From assembly GCF_012911875.1 (NCBI RefSeq), contig NZ_JAAXKZ010000010.1:22116-86115 (forward strand): a DNA stretch of 64,000 bases, read 5' to 3'. How positions within the stretch are numbered: position 1 is the stretch's first letter; each line of letters opens with the position of its first letter. The position numbers and the translations under genes are program-made. This document shows, one piece after another, positions 12,275-21,427 of this stretch. The notes under the pieces are model-generated. The model was not told the origin of the DNA, made no database searches, and saw nothing but the letters and a program-made list of their open reading frames with translations. This DNA comes from Pseudonocardia bannensis. Lineage in GTDB: Bacteria > Actinomycetota > Actinomycetes > Mycobacteriales > Pseudonocardiaceae.

Positions 12275-13425
12275 CAGATGTTCTCCTCGTTCAGCCGGTG
12301 CCGGCCGCCGCTCTCGCGCGCCGATGCCATCTGCTCGACGAACCGGTCGAACAGGTCGGCGGCGTCGTGCGGGCCGGCCGCGGCCTCGGGGTGGTACTGC
12401 ACGCTGAACGCCGGGAACGTCAGGCCCGCGATGCCCTCCACGGTGCCGTCGTTCGGGCAGGTGTGGCTGATCTCGGCCGGTCCGAAGGGGGTGTCGAACC
12501 GCTCCCCCGCCTCGCCCTCGACGGCGAACCCGTGGTTCTGCGAGGTGATCGCGACCCGGCCGGTGGCGTGCTCGACCACCGGGATGTTGATGCCGCGGTG
12601 CCCGTAGCGCATCTTGTAGGTCCCGCGGCCCAGCGCGCGGCCCAGGATCTGGTTGCCGAAGCAGATGCCGAACAGCGGGATCCGCCGCTCCAGCACCTGC
12701 CGGGTCAGCGCGACCGGCCCGTCGGCGGTCGCCGGGTCGCCCGGGCCGTTGGACAGGAAGAACCCGTCGGGGTCCAGCGCCAGGATGTCCTCGATCGTCG
12801 ACGTCGCCGGCAGCACGTGCACCTCGACGCCGCGCGCGGCGAGCATCCGCGGGGTGTTCGACTTGATGCCGAGGTCGAGCGCCGCGACGGTGAACCGCCG
12901 GGTGTCCGCCGCCGCGACCACGTAGGGCTCGCGGGTGGTGACGGCCCCGTAGAGGTCGGCGCCCTCCATGCGGGGGCCGGCGAGCACCCGGTCGATCAGC
13001 TCGGCGTCGGCGGCCAGCGCGTCGCCGGAGAAGACCCCGGCCCGCATGGCGCCCCGCTCCCGCAGGTGCCGGACCACCGCGCGGGTGTCGATCCCCGCGA
13101 CCCCGACGATCCCCTGCTCGGTCAGCGCGTCCCCGAGAGAGCGGGTGGACCGCCAGTTCGACGGACGCCGGGCGGGGTCGCGGACCGCGTACCCGGCGAC
13201 GTGGATCCGCGTGGACTCGTCGTCCTCGTCGTTCCAGCCCGTGTTGCCGATCTGCGGGGCGGTCTGCACCACGATCTGACGGTGGTAGGACGGGTCGGTC
13301 AGGGTCTCCTGGTAGCCGGTCATCCCGGTGGTGAAGACGGCCTCGCCGAGGCTCTGCCCCGTCGCGCCGTACGCCTCGCCGCGGAAGACACGGCCGTCCT
13401 CGAGGACGAGGACCGCATCAGCCAT
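12274..13425 (-). CDS. carA: Carbamoyl-phosphate synthase small (glutaminase) subunit
   Basis: Releases ammonia from glutamine for CarB. Of 383 residues, about 1-150 are the CPSase small-chain N-domain ([19 protein letters not shown]). The C-terminal class I glutamine amidotransferase has the nucleophile Cys in [12 protein letters not shown] and the His/Glu pair in [14 protein letters not shown] 13425 lies inside the 3' end of pyrC (8 bp overlap). In mycobacteria an extra membrane-protein gene sits between pyrC and carA; it is absent here. Confidence 0.98.
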
Positions 13426-14713
13426 TGCGCACCTGTCCGTCCCGGGCGGTGACCCGACCGCGCAGCACGGTGGCGACCACCACGCCGGGCAGGCGCATGC
13501 CCTCGTAGGGAGTGTTCGAAGCCTTGCTCGCCAGGGCCGCGCCGCGCACGGTCCACTGCGCCTCGGGGTCGACCAGGGCGAAGGTCGCCGGCTCCCCGAC
13601 CGCGATCGGGCGGCCCTGGTCGGGCAGCCCGGTGATCTCCGCGGGCCGCTCCGAGAGCACCCGGGCGACCCCGCGCCAGTCGAGCAGGCCCGGCTCGACC
13701 ATCGTGTGCACGAGCACCGACAGCGCCGTCTGCAGGCCGAGCATGCCCGGCTTTGCCGCGGCCCACTCGGTGTCCTTGTACTGCGCCGCGTGCGGGGCGT
13801 GGTCGGTCGCGACGACGTCGATGACGCCCTCGGCCAGCGCGGCCCGCATCGCCTTGGTGTCGGCCGCGGTACGCAGCGGCGGGTTGACCTTGTTCACCGG
13901 GTCGTAGCTGGTCAGCGCGGCGTCGGTGAGCAGCAGGTGATGGGGGGTGACCTCGGCCGAGACCCGCACGCCCGCCTCCTTGGCCGCACGCAGCACGTCG
14001 ATGGTGCGCTGCGAGGACACGTGGCAGACGTGCAGCGCGGCCCTGGCCTCGCGGGCCAGCGCACAGTCGCGGGCGACGACGGTCTCCTCGGCCGTGGCCG
14101 GCCAGCCGGCCAGCCCGAGCCGCGACGCGACGACGCCCTCGTTGGCCTGCGCGCCCGCGGTCAGCCGGTGGTCCTCGGCGTGCTGGGCGATGACCACGTC
14201 GAGCGCGGAGGCGTACTCCAGGGCCCGGCGCATGATCAGCGGGTCGTTCACGCAGCGGCCGTCGTCGGAGAACATCCGCACGTTCGCCGCCGACTGGGCC
14301 ATCGTGCCCAGCTCGGCGAGCTTGGCGCCCTCCAGGCCGACGGTGACGGCGCCGACCGGGTGCACGTCGACGAGCCCGACCTCGGCGCCGCGGCGGTGCA
14401 CGTACTCGACGACGACGGCGTTGTCGGCCACCGGGTCGGTGTTCGGCATCGCGAACACGGCGGTGAACCCGCCCAGGGCCGCGGCACGCGAGCCCGTCTC
14501 GATGGTCTCGGACTCCTCGCCGCCGGGCTCGCGCAGGTGCACGTGCAGATCGACGAAGCCGGGCAGCAGCACCAGGCCGTCGGCGTCGATGGTCTCCGCG
14601 CCCTCGGGTGCGGTCAGCCCGGCACCCAGCTCGGTGATCACGCCGTCGGAGACCACCACGTCGACCGGGTCGCCCTCGCCGTAGGGACGGGTGTTGTGGA
14701 TGAACAGGTTCAC
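13418..14713 (-). CDS. pyrC: Dihydroorotase
   Basis: Zinc amidohydrolase closing carbamoyl-aspartate to dihydroorotate. The 431-residue type I protein has the metal-binding [12 protein letters not shown] (about 58-69), the [17 protein letters not shown] segment, and ATDHAPH with the catalytic Asp. GTG 14713 overlaps the pyrB stop (GTGA) and its own stop lies inside carA, so translation through the operon is coupled. Confidence 0.97.
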   Translation of the reverse strand: MNLFIHNTRPYGEGDPVDVVVSDGVITELGAGLTAPEGAETIDADGLVLLPGFVDLHVHLREPGGEESETIETGSRAAALGGFTAVFAMPNTDPVADNAVVVEYVHRRGAEVGLVDVHPVGAVTVGLEGAKLAELGTMAQSAANVRMFSDDGRCVNDPLIMRRALEYASALDVVIAQHAEDHRLTAGAQANEGVVASRLGLAGWPATAEETVVARDCALAREARAALHVCHVSSQRTIDVLRAAKEAGVRVSAEVTPHHLLLTDAALTSYDPVNKVNPPLRTAADTKAMRAALAEGVIDVVATDHAPHAAQYKDTEWAAAKPGMLGLQTALSVLVHTMVEPGLLDWRGVARVLSERPAEITGLPDQGRPIAVGEPATFALVDPEAQWTVRGAALASKASNTPYEGMRLPGVVVATVLRGRVTARDGQVRNG

Positions 14714-15654
14714 TCGGGGGCTCCCGCAAGCAGGTGGTAGAGGACGGCCATCCGCACGTGCACGCCGTTGCGCACCTGGGCGAGGATGGCGGCGCGCGGG
14801 GAGTCGGCCACCGAGGGGGCGATCTCCATGCCACGCACCATGGGGCCGGGGTGCAGCACGACGGCGTGCTCGGGCAGCAGGGCGGCGCGCTGGTCGGACA
14901 GGCCGTAGCGGACCGCGTACTCACGCGCCGACGGGAAGAAGGCGCCGTGCATCCGCTCGGCCTGCACCCGCAGCATCATCACCGCGTCGAGCCCGGGCAG
15001 CTCGGCGTCGAGCTCGGGGCTCACCCGGCACGGCCACTGCTCGACGCCGACCGGCAGCAGCGTCGGCGGGGCGATCAGCACGACCTCGGCGCCGAGGGTG
15101 GCAAGCAGGAACACGTTCGACCGGGCGACCCGGCTGTGCAGCACGTCGCCGACGATGCCGATCCGGCGCCCGGCGATCGAGCCCAGCCGGTCGCGCAGGG
15201 TGGCCGCGTCGAGCAGCGCCTGGGTGGGGTGCTCGTGCGTGCCGTCACCGGCGTTGACGATGGACGTGTGGGTGCCGGTCATCGTCGCGTCCCGGTCGGC
15301 CCAGGCGGCCAGCCGGTGCGCGGCCCCCGACGCGGGGTGCCGGACGATCACGCAGTCGGCGCCCATCGCCGACAGCGTCAGCGAGGTGTCGCGCAGCGAC
15401 TCGCCCTTGGAGACCGACGAGCCCTTCGCGCTGACGTTCACGGTGTCGGCGCTCATCCACTTGCCGGCGATCTCGAAGGAGACCCGGGTGCGGGTGGAGT
15501 CCTCGTAGAACATCGTGATGACGGTGCGCCCGCGCAGAGTGGGGAGCTTGCGGACCTCACGGCCCAGCAGGGCCTGCCGGAGCCGGTCGGCGGTGTCGAG
15601 CAGGCCGTTGGCCGCGGCGGCGTCGAGATCGGTGACCGACAGCAGGTGCTTCAC
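14710..15654 (-). CDS. pyrB: Aspartate carbamoyltransferase catalytic subunit
   Basis: Committed step of pyrimidine synthesis: carbamoyl phosphate plus aspartate gives carbamoyl-aspartate. The 314 residues are full length. The phosphate loop [14 protein letters not shown] (about 49-62), [12 protein letters not shown] and [11 protein letters not shown] are present. No regulatory PyrI subunit is encoded nearby, as expected for gram-positives. GTG 15654 overlaps the pyrR stop. Confidence 0.97.
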   Translation of the reverse strand: MKHLLSVTDLDAAAANGLLDTADRLRQALLGREVRKLPTLRGRTVITMFYEDSTRTRVSFEIAGKWMSADTVNVSAKGSSVSKGESLRDTSLTLSAMGADCVIVRHPASGAAHRLAAWADRDATMTGTHTSIVNAGDGTHEHPTQALLDAATLRDRLGSIAGRRIGIVGDVLHSRVARSNVFLLATLGAEVVLIAPPTLLPVGVEQWPCRVSPELDAELPGLDAVMMLRVQAERMHGAFFPSAREYAVRYGLSDQRAALLPEHAVVLHPGPMVRGMEIAPSVADSPRAAILAQVRNGVHVRMAVLYHLLAGAPE

Positions 15655-16262
15655 GCGTCCTCCCCCGCCCCCGTGTCGCCCGGACCGCGGCGCAGCGCGA
15701 CGCCGTCACGTCCGTCGATCTCGGTGAGCGAGACGAGGATCGTCTCGCTGCGCGAGGTGGGCACGTTCTTGCCCACGTAGTCGGCGCGGATCGGCAGCTC
15801 GCGGTGCCCCCGGTCGATCAGCACGGCGAGCTGCACGGCCCGCGGGCGGCCGTGGTCACGCAGCGCGTCGAGGGCGGCGCGCACGGTGCGACCGGAGAAC
15901 AGCACGTCGTCGACGAGCACGACGAGCTTGTCGTCCAGGCCCGACTCCGGCACGGCGGTGTCCTCGAGCGCACGGGCGGGCTGGCGGCGCAGGTCGTCGC
16001 GGTAGAGCGTCGGGTCCACCGAGCCGACGGCGGGCGCGGTGCCGGTGAACTCCGCGATCGCCGCGGCGAGCCGGCGGGCGAGCACCGCTCCGCCGGTGGG
16101 GATGCCGATCAGCACGACGTCCTCGGCCCGGGCGGGCTCGAAGGCGGTCTTCTCGATGATCTGGTGCGCGATGCGCGCGATGGTGCGGGTGACATCGGCG
16201 GCGCTGAGCAGTTCCCGATCGGGAGCCGCACCTCCGACGTCCCCGCGGCGGTCGTTCGCCAC
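15651..16262 (-). CDS. pyrR: Bifunctional pyr operon regulator / uracil phosphoribosyltransferase
   Basis: UMP-responsive RNA-binding protein with a phosphoribosyltransferase fold that represses the pyr operon and has weak uracil phosphoribosyltransferase activity. The 203 residues include [16 protein letters not shown], the [12 protein letters not shown] segment and the PRPP-binding [20 protein letters not shown] 16262 follows a GAAGGAG ribosome binding site that itself sits just below a PyrR-type RNA loop, so the protein probably controls its own translation. First gene of the six-gene operon. Confidence 0.96.
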   Translation of the reverse strand: MANDRRGDVGGAAPDRELLSAADVTRTIARIAHQIIEKTAFEPARAEDVVLIGIPTGGAVLARRLAAAIAEFTGTAPAVGSVDPTLYRDDLRRQPARALEDTAVPESGLDDKLVVLVDDVLFSGRTVRAALDALRDHGRPRAVQLAVLIDRGHRELPIRADYVGKNVPTSRSETILVSLTEIDGRDGVALRRGPGDTGAGEDA

Positions 16263-16300
16263 GAGGCTCTCCTTCCCCGCCTCACCGGACGGGCCTTAAA
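16263..16300 (-). promoter_or_regulatory. PyrR-binding RNA loop in the pyrR leader
   Basis: Read on the minus strand, the leader contains CCCGTCCGGTGAGGCGGGG. The loop TCCGGTGAGGC fits the established PyrR recognition consensus UCCNGNGAGGY, held by a CCCG/CGGG stem (complement of about 16276-16293), and is followed directly by GAAGGAG, the pyrR ribosome binding site. This layout, without an obvious downstream terminator, points to translational repression by PyrR with UMP, as proposed for mycobacteria, rather than attenuation as in Bacillus. A TAGCGT (-10-like) element is seen at about 16321-16326 on the same strand. Confidence 0.75.
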
Positions 16301-16775
16301 GGATGATGTTGTCGACGTCCACGCTAGCAGCGCTCGGCCGCCACACCGGGCTCGTGGGCGTCCGGCATCAGGAGCGTCACACCCTGTCCCCGGCGGCCCC
16401 CGCCGGAGCCCGGCGTTCCCCGGGCGCCCGTCACACCCACTCGTGCCCCAGCCGCCCCGTGACGGCGGCTGCGGACGCGCAGCGAACCCGCGGACCCCCA
16501 GGTCGTACCGCCGACGAGGGTCTGTCGATCAGCCGTTCGAGTGGAGAAATGCCGGTTGGGCACCGAGAGAGGTCGACCAACTTGACCGATGACGGGCACG
16601 AGCGCATGATTACTCTCCGTATCGATCAGCTGTCTCACGGGTGGCCGCGGCAGCGGGGGGCACCAGCCGGAGGCAGTACGCCGGCGAGAACGGGCGTCGG
16701 CCCAACTCAAGGCATCACCCAGTACACGGACGTCGGTCCCGCGGCCGCACGACCAGCGAAAAAGGAGATCGCCAC
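16301..16775. other. Divergent pyrR / bldD regulatory region
   Basis: About 475 bp with no convincing gene. It must hold the pyrR promoter (minus strand, close to 16320-16350) and the bldD promoter. Near bldD the sequence is slightly less GC-rich (ATGATTACTCTCCGTATC around 16605) and contains TCACCCAGTACAC at about 16705-16720, which matches only one half of the BldD box consensus. A BldD autoregulatory site is therefore possible but weakly supported. Confidence 0.4.
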
Positions 16776-17267
16776 ATGGGCGACTACGCCAAGGCGCTTG
16801 GCAGCAAGCTCCGGGCCATCCGGCAGCAACAGGGGCTGTCACTGCACGGCGTCGAGCAGAAGTCGGGGGGCCGGTGGAAGGCGGTCGTGGTCGGCTCCTA
16901 CGAGCGCGGTGACCGTGCGGTGACCGTGCAGAAGCTGGCCGAGCTGGCCGACTTCTACGGAGTCCCCGTGGCCGAGCTGCTGCCCGAGGGCCGCGTCCCC
17001 TCCGGTTCCGAGCCCGCCACCAAGATCGTCATCAACCTGGAGCGGCTGCAGCAGCTGCCCGCCGACAAGGTGGGCCCGCTGGCCCGCTACGCGGCGGCCA
17101 TCCAGAGCCAGCGAGGCGACTACAACGGCAAGGTGCTGTCGATCCGCGCCGAGGACCTGCGGTCGCTGGCGATCATCTATGACATGACGCCCGGTGAGCT
17201 CACCGACCAGCTCATCGACTGGGGCGTGCTGCCGCCCGAGGCCCGGCCGGCGCACCGCGTCGACTGA
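16776..17267 (+). CDS. bldD: Developmental master regulator BldD
   Basis: Transcription factor that, bound to tetrameric cyclic di-GMP, represses sporulation and many developmental genes in Streptomyces and relatives. The 163 residues contain an HTH_XRE domain (about 5-70; LGSKLRAIRQQQGLSLHGVEQKS, SYERGDRAVTVQKLAELADF) and a C-terminal domain with the c-di-GMP signature RGD-X8-RXXD exactly preserved (RGD at 113-115, R124, D127). ATG 16776 has AAAGGAG upstream; a longer reading frame from 16641 has no such support. Its position beside pyrR and nusB is the conserved Streptomyces order. Confidence 0.95.
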   Translation: MGDYAKALGSKLRAIRQQQGLSLHGVEQKSGGRWKAVVVGSYERGDRAVTVQKLAELADFYGVPVAELLPEGRVPSGSEPATKIVINLERLQQLPADKVGPLARYAAAIQSQRGDYNGKVLSIRAEDLRSLAIIYDMTPGELTDQLIDWGVLPPEARPAHRVD

Positions 17268-17635
17268 GACCGCGCGCGATCGGTGATCGCCGCGACGGGG
17301 TGCCGCATGGCTCGGGGAAGGGCATGCCGACACCACCCGCACGGATCGCCGGTCCCCGGCTCCGCCCGCGCCCGGTCATGCCCCGGGGCGCGCGGAGCCG
17401 GAGCGTTGCGCCGGTCACGACCCGCGCACGGCCGCCGATGCGCGTCGGCACGAACCGCTCGGTGGCCACCCCTGCGAACCGCTCGGTGGCCACCCCTGCG
17501 AACCGCTCGGTGGCCACCCCTGCGGGCGGCGACGGCGGTCACAGCCGCTGACGGAGGCCCCGCGCATGCCGGGCACCGGGCGTCGCCGCCGTCCGCTCGC
17601 TGCCCTCGGTCCCGCCGGACCGTAGGATCCGGTGT
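17268..17635. other. Gene-poor spacer after bldD
   Basis: About 370 bp between bldD and the prenyltransferase. Open frames here are compositional artefacts on both strands. The only structure recognised is the triple 24-bp repeat at 17452-17523. Confidence 0.5.
17452..17523. repeat. Three perfect 24-bp tandem repeats
   Basis: The unit GAACCGCTCGGTGGCCACCC plus CTGC occurs three times without mismatch (17452-17475, 17476-17499, 17500-17523). Because 24 is a multiple of three, every frame reads an eight-residue repeat, but no start, ribosome binding site or homologous protein is recognisable. Perfect identity suggests a recent expansion by slippage. Confidence 0.9.
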
Positions 17636-18664
17636 GTGACGGAGGCCACCGCAGGGTCCCGCCTGCGTTCGTGGGCGTACGCGCTACGCACGACGAACCC
17701 GCCCCCCGGCAGCGTCGAGAGCGGGCGGCTCGACGTGATCACCCGCTGGATCGTGGTCAGCAGGGCCGCGGTGCTGCCGATGACCCTGGTCTCCGGGTTG
17801 GTCGCGGCGCTGCTCGCCGTGGGCAGACCCGGCCTGGACCGGCGCTGGCTGCTGCTCGCGATCGTCGGGATCACGCTGGCGCACGTCGCGAACAACCTGA
17901 TGAACGACCTCTACGACGCGCGAGCCGGCAGCGACAGCGCGACCTATCCACGAGCGCTCTACGCGCCGCACCCGGTCCTGTCCGGTCTGGTCAGCCGGCG
18001 CGCCCTGGTCCTCGCGATCGTCGCCGTGAACGTCGCCGACCTGGTGATCCTGATCGTGCTGGCACTGGCCCGGGGCTGGCCGGTGGTCGCGTTCGCGCTC
18101 GCCGGGTTCGTGCTCAGCGTGGCCTACACCGCACCGCCGCTGCGGCTGAAGAAGCGCGGTCTGGGCGAACCGGACGTGCTCGTGGTGTGGGGGCCGCTGA
18201 TGGTCGGCGGTACGTACTACGCCGCGGTGGGATCGCTGCCCTGGCAGGTGCTGCTGGCCTCGCTGCCCTACGGGCTGCTGTGCACCACGGTGCTGATGGG
18301 CAAGCACATCGACAAGATCCCCTACGACGGGCCGCTCGGGATCCGCACCCTGCCGGTGATCCTCGGCGAACGCCGCGCCCGCGTGCTGACGCTGGGCCTG
18401 ATGGCCGGTTTCTACGTCCTCGTCGGGCTCGCGATGCTGTTCGGCGCGATGCCCTGGGCGGCGCTGCTCGTCGTCGCGGCCGTGCCGCGGCTGGTGACGG
18501 TGTGGCCGTACTTCCGCCGGCCACCACCGGCCGAGCCGCCGGAGGGCTTCCCGGTGTGGCCGCTGTGGTACGCGGCGCTGGCGTGGGTGCACGTGCGGCA
18601 GGCGGGCGCGCTGCTGGTGCTCGGCCTGGCGCTCGGTGCCGTACTGCGCGCTGTCGCGGGCTGA
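17636..18664 (+). CDS. UbiA-family prenyltransferase (MenA-like)
   Basis: Integral membrane enzyme that attaches an isoprenoid diphosphate chain to an aromatic or similar acceptor. The 342 residues show about eight or nine helices. The first Asp-rich motif is NDLYDARAGSD (N90, D91, D94, D100) and the second is about DKIPYDGPLGIRTLPVILG near residue 230; both bind Mg-diphosphate, so activity is plausible. MenA-type proteins have this arrangement, but the acceptor cannot be assigned and a second housekeeping menA may exist elsewhere. It is followed after 6 bp by a methyltransferase, suggesting a two-step modification of one product. Confidence 0.8.
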   Translation: MTEATAGSRLRSWAYALRTTNPPPGSVESGRLDVITRWIVVSRAAVLPMTLVSGLVAALLAVGRPGLDRRWLLLAIVGITLAHVANNLMNDLYDARAGSDSATYPRALYAPHPVLSGLVSRRALVLAIVAVNVADLVILIVLALARGWPVVAFALAGFVLSVAYTAPPLRLKKRGLGEPDVLVVWGPLMVGGTYYAAVGSLPWQVLLASLPYGLLCTTVLMGKHIDKIPYDGPLGIRTLPVILGERRARVLTLGLMAGFYVLVGLAMLFGAMPWAALLVVAAVPRLVTVWPYFRRPPPAEPPEGFPVWPLWYAALAWVHVRQAGALLVLGLALGAVLRAVAG

Positions 18665-18670
18665 ACATCC

Positions 18671-19249
18671 GTGCGCCGCACCGTGTCGGAGCGACTGCGC
18701 TGGGTGTCCGAGACGGTCGCCGCGGGCCCGGACGCGCGGCTGCTCGAGGTCGGCTCCGGGCACGGGGTCGTGGTGTCGCTGGTCGCGGCGAGGCTCACGA
18801 CCGGGCGGATCACCGGTCTGGACCGCTCGCCGGCGATGACCGCGATGGCGATGCGGGCGAACGCCGAGCACATCGCCGCAGGGCGTGCGGAGCTGCGCAC
18901 CGGGAGCCTGGAGGAGCAGCGGGCGACCGACCTGCCCACCGGCGGGTTCGACACGGTGTTCGCGGCGCGGGTCGCCGCGTTCTGGACGCGGCCCGAGGCG
19001 ATGCTGCCCGTCACGCGACGGTTGCTCGCGCCCGGCGGACAGCTGCTGTTGTTCCTCGACGCCCCCGTCGGTTCGACCTGCGCCCGGGCCGTGGAGCAGG
19101 CCCGCGCCGGGCTCGACCGGTTCGGCTTCACCGTCCATGACGTCCTGACCGGCGGCACCCGTCCCGCTCCGGCCGTGTGCATCGCCGCCGGCACAGCGAG
19201 AGCGGGCACGCGGCTCGAAGCCCCGGTCGATCAGGCCTCGCGGTCGTGA
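18671..19249 (+). CDS. Class I SAM-dependent methyltransferase
   Basis: A 192-residue methyltransferase with the SAM-binding glycine motif LLEVGSGHG (24-32), an acidic residue ending the second strand (GLDRSP), GFDTVF as motif IV and a LLAPGGQLLLFLD strand. The substrate is unknown. The start is GTG 18671, six bases after the prenyltransferase stop, so the two are cotranscribed and may act on the same molecule. Its 3' end overlaps that of the convergent nitroreductase gene by 19 bp. Confidence 0.8.
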   Translation: MRRTVSERLRWVSETVAAGPDARLLEVGSGHGVVVSLVAARLTTGRITGLDRSPAMTAMAMRANAEHIAAGRAELRTGSLEEQRATDLPTGGFDTVFAARVAAFWTRPEAMLPVTRRLLAPGGQLLLFLDAPVGSTCARAVEQARAGLDRFGFTVHDVLTGGTRPAPAVCIAAGTARAGTRLEAPVDQASRS

Positions 19250-19821
19250 TCGGCCCGCTGCTCCTCGTCGGCGGGGCCCCGCACGACCCATCGGGTGAGA
19301 TCACGCCAGCTCAGCGACGGTCGCCGCCCCATCGGGGGCGGCTGCTCGGTCGCGGGATGGCCGAGGCACACGACGAGTTCCGGACTCCAGCCCTCCGGCA
19401 GGCGCAGCACGACGCCGACGGCGGCGCGGCTGAACGAGCTCACGGGTCCGGCGCCGAGTCCGATGCCGTGCGCGGCGAGCAGCATGGTGGCCGCGATCGT
19501 CCCCACGTCGACGTAGAGGCCCGGGCTGGTCCGGGCGAAGCCGTACTCCACGGCGAGCGGCTGATCGATGCAGATCGTGACGGCCGCCGCGGGGCGCTGG
19601 ATCATCCCCGGGGAGACCATGCGCAGCACACGCAGGATCGCCGGATCGCTGGTGGCGACGAAGCGGTGCAGATGCCGGTTCCCCGCGCTCGGCGCGTAGC
19701 GCCCGGCGTCGAGGACGGCCTCGATCTGCTCCCGCGCGACCGGCTGGTCGCTCATGGTGCGGACGACGCGACGGGTGCGGATGGCCCGCAACACCGGGTT
19801 CACGCGGTCGGTTCCGGTCAC
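19231..19821 (-). CDS. Nitroreductase-family flavoprotein
   Basis: A 196-residue FMN-dependent oxidoreductase-like protein. RTRRVVRTMSDQPVAREQIEAVLDAGRYAPSAGN at the N-terminus is the usual FMN phosphate and isoalloxazine binding region; GLYVDVGTIAATMLLAAHGIGLGAG and LRLPEGWSPELVVCLGHP are conserved later segments. Substrates in this family range from nitroaromatics and quinones to flavin destruction, so none is assigned. It follows the DUF6092 gene after 7 bp. Confidence 0.85.
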   Translation of the reverse strand: MTGTDRVNPVLRAIRTRRVVRTMSDQPVAREQIEAVLDAGRYAPSAGNRHLHRFVATSDPAILRVLRMVSPGMIQRPAAAVTICIDQPLAVEYGFARTSPGLYVDVGTIAATMLLAAHGIGLGAGPVSSFSRAAVGVVLRLPEGWSPELVVCLGHPATEQPPPMGRRPSLSWRDLTRWVVRGPADEEQRADHDREA

Positions 19822-19828
19822 CGGGCGG

Positions 19829-20164
19829 TCACCCGGGGGTGACGGTCGTCCGGCAGCCGGGCGCGAACCGGATGCTCAGGTGCTCGGCGAGCTCGCGGCA
19901 GATACCGTCCAGACGCGCGACATAGGCCTCCCGGCCGGTCCGGGGCACGGCCGTGGGGGGAACCGAACCGAGCGGGCCCGCGAGCACGTCCTGCAGGCCT
20001 TCGGACGCCCGCGGCCGGATCATCGCCGCGAGGCGGCCGGCCGCGGTGAGCAATCGCATCGGGCCGTACTCGGCGGCCTCGTCCACCTGTGTCCGGGCGG
20101 CCGTGACCAGATAGGCGAGCAGTTCCAGCGCCTGGTCTTCGTCGAGCACGAGGGGCGGGGCCAT
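19829..20164 (-). CDS. DUF6092 family protein
   Basis: A 111-residue actinobacterial protein of unknown function. It reads DEDQALELLAYLVTAARTQVDEAAEYGPMRLLTAAGRL in the first half and YVARLDGICRELAEHL near the end, the pattern I associate with DUF6092: an all-helical fold without catalytic motifs. ATG 20164 is chosen because the family begins directly at this acidic segment; the open frame extends upstream but only as compositional shadow of nusB. Translation is probably coupled to the downstream nitroreductase. Confidence 0.65.
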   Translation of the reverse strand: MAPPLVLDEDQALELLAYLVTAARTQVDEAAEYGPMRLLTAAGRLAAMIRPRASEGLQDVLAGPLGSVPPTAVPRTGREAYVARLDGICRELAEHLSIRFAPGCRTTVTPG

Positions 20165-20246
20165 ACCGCGATCGTGGCCCTCGGCATCGGCTGATGCCGA
20201 GGGCTCATCGGGTGACGCCCGCCGGCGCGGGCGTGGCGCCGCCGGG

Positions 20247-20666
20247 TCAGCGGGTGGCGCGCAGGTGCTCGGCGATGTCGGCGATCCGGCCGAGCACCCC
20301 GTTGATGAACCGCGGCGAGTCGTCGGTGGACAGCGTGCGGGCCAGCTCGACGGCCTCGGTGATCGCCACCGGGTCGTCGATCTCATCGACCCACAGCAGC
20401 TCGAAGACCCCGATCCGCAGCAGCGTGCGGTCGACGGCGGGCATCCGGGCGACCGTCCAGCCCTCGGCGTGTTCGGCGAGCAGCTGGTCGATACGGTCGC
20501 GGTGGGCCACCACGCCCTCGACCAGCATTCCGGCGTAGTCCGAGACCGGCGGTGCGTCGGCGGTCTCGCGGCGCTGGGTCAGCACCTCCAGGGGTGCGTC
20601 GCCACGCGCCTCGGACTCGAAGAGGATGTCCAGCGCGCGCTTGCGCGCCTTCGTGCGCGCACGCAT
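20247..20666 (-). CDS. nusB: Transcription antitermination factor NusB
   Basis: Binds boxA RNA with NusE (S10) in rRNA antitermination complexes. The 139 residues have the Arg-rich N-terminal RTKARKRALDILFESEARG and the C-terminal SPRFINGVLGRIAD motif of the family. ATG 20666 starts one base after the efp stop, so the two are coupled. The efp-nusB order is conserved in actinobacteria. Confidence 0.96.
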   Translation of the reverse strand: MRARTKARKRALDILFESEARGDAPLEVLTQRRETADAPPVSDYAGMLVEGVVAHRDRIDQLLAEHAEGWTVARMPAVDRTLLRIGVFELLWVDEIDDPVAITEAVELARTLSTDDSPRFINGVLGRIADIAEHLRATR

Positions 20667-20667
20667 G

Positions 20668-21231
20668 TCAGCCGCTTACTCGGCCGAGGTAGCGCCCGTC
20701 GCGGGTGTCCACCTTGACCTTCTCGCCGGTGGTGAGGAACAGCGGGACCTGGATCTCCGCGCCGGTCTCCAGGGTCGCCGGCTTGGTGCCGCCGGTGGAC
20801 CGGTCGCCCTGCAGGCCCGGGTCGGTGTGCTGCACGACCAGCTCGACGGAGGTGGGCAGCTCGATGTACAGCGGCACGCCGTCGTGCAGCGCCACCATCG
20901 CGGTCTGGTTCTCGAGCATGTAGTTCGCGGCGCTGCCGACCGTCGACTCGGGGATCGAGATCTGGTCGAAGGTGTCGCCGTCCATGAACACGAAGTCGGC
21001 GCCGTCGCGGTACAGGTAGGTCATGTCGCGGCGGTCGACAGTGGCGGTGTCGACCTTGGTGCCGGCGTTGAAGGTCTTGTCGACCACCTTGCCGGTCAGC
21101 ACGTTCTTCAGCGTGGTGCGCACGAAGGCGCCGCCCTTGCCCGGCTTGACGTGCTGGAACGCCTGGACGGACCAGAGCTGGCCGTCCAGGTTGAGCACCA
21201 GGCCGTTCTTCAGGTCGTTCGTGGTGGCCAC
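20668..21231 (-). CDS. efp: Translation elongation factor P
   Basis: Rescues ribosomes stalled at polyproline. The 187 residues include three beta-barrel domains. Domain I has the [15 protein letters not shown] loop, whose Lys tip reaches the peptidyl-transferase centre. No EpmA or YmfI-type modification gene is in the window. GTG 21231 has AGGAG eleven bases upstream and matches homologues starting [10 protein letters not shown]; the frame stays open further upstream without support. Confidence 0.96.
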   Translation of the reverse strand: MATTNDLKNGLVLNLDGQLWSVQAFQHVKPGKGGAFVRTTLKNVLTGKVVDKTFNAGTKVDTATVDRRDMTYLYRDGADFVFMDGDTFDQISIPESTVGSAANYMLENQTAMVALHDGVPLYIELPTSVELVVQHTDPGLQGDRSTGGTKPATLETGAEIQVPLFLTTGEKVKVDTRDGRYLGRVSG

Positions 21232-21427
21232 GTGCGGATCTCTCCTGGGTCGTTGCGGGCGCGTGAGGCGGCGAGCGGGCCTGAGGTGATCGGCTTCGCC
21301 GTGGCGCCGGGGGTGCTTCGATGCGGACACCGCCACCGGCGGCGCCGCCATGCCGTCTGCCAGGATACCGCTGCTCCCGGACCGGCGGACGCTCCCCTCC
21401 GGACGGACCTCGGTCGCCGCCCGGGCC

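Noticed and set aside
16705..16720. BldD autoregulatory box
   Set aside because: Only one half of the palindromic consensus is matched, so it is noted in the spacer entry but not called as an operator.
16641..16775. Longer N-terminus for BldD from 16641
   Set aside because: The ATG at 16776 with AAAGGAG and the known family start are far better; the extension is low-complexity.
17300..17551. Reading frame over the 24-bp repeats giving an Arg/Pro/Thr-rich repeat protein, and similar repeats on the other strand
   Set aside because: All six frames are open only because of base composition and the repeat length of 24 (a multiple of three); there is no ribosome binding site and no recognisable protein.
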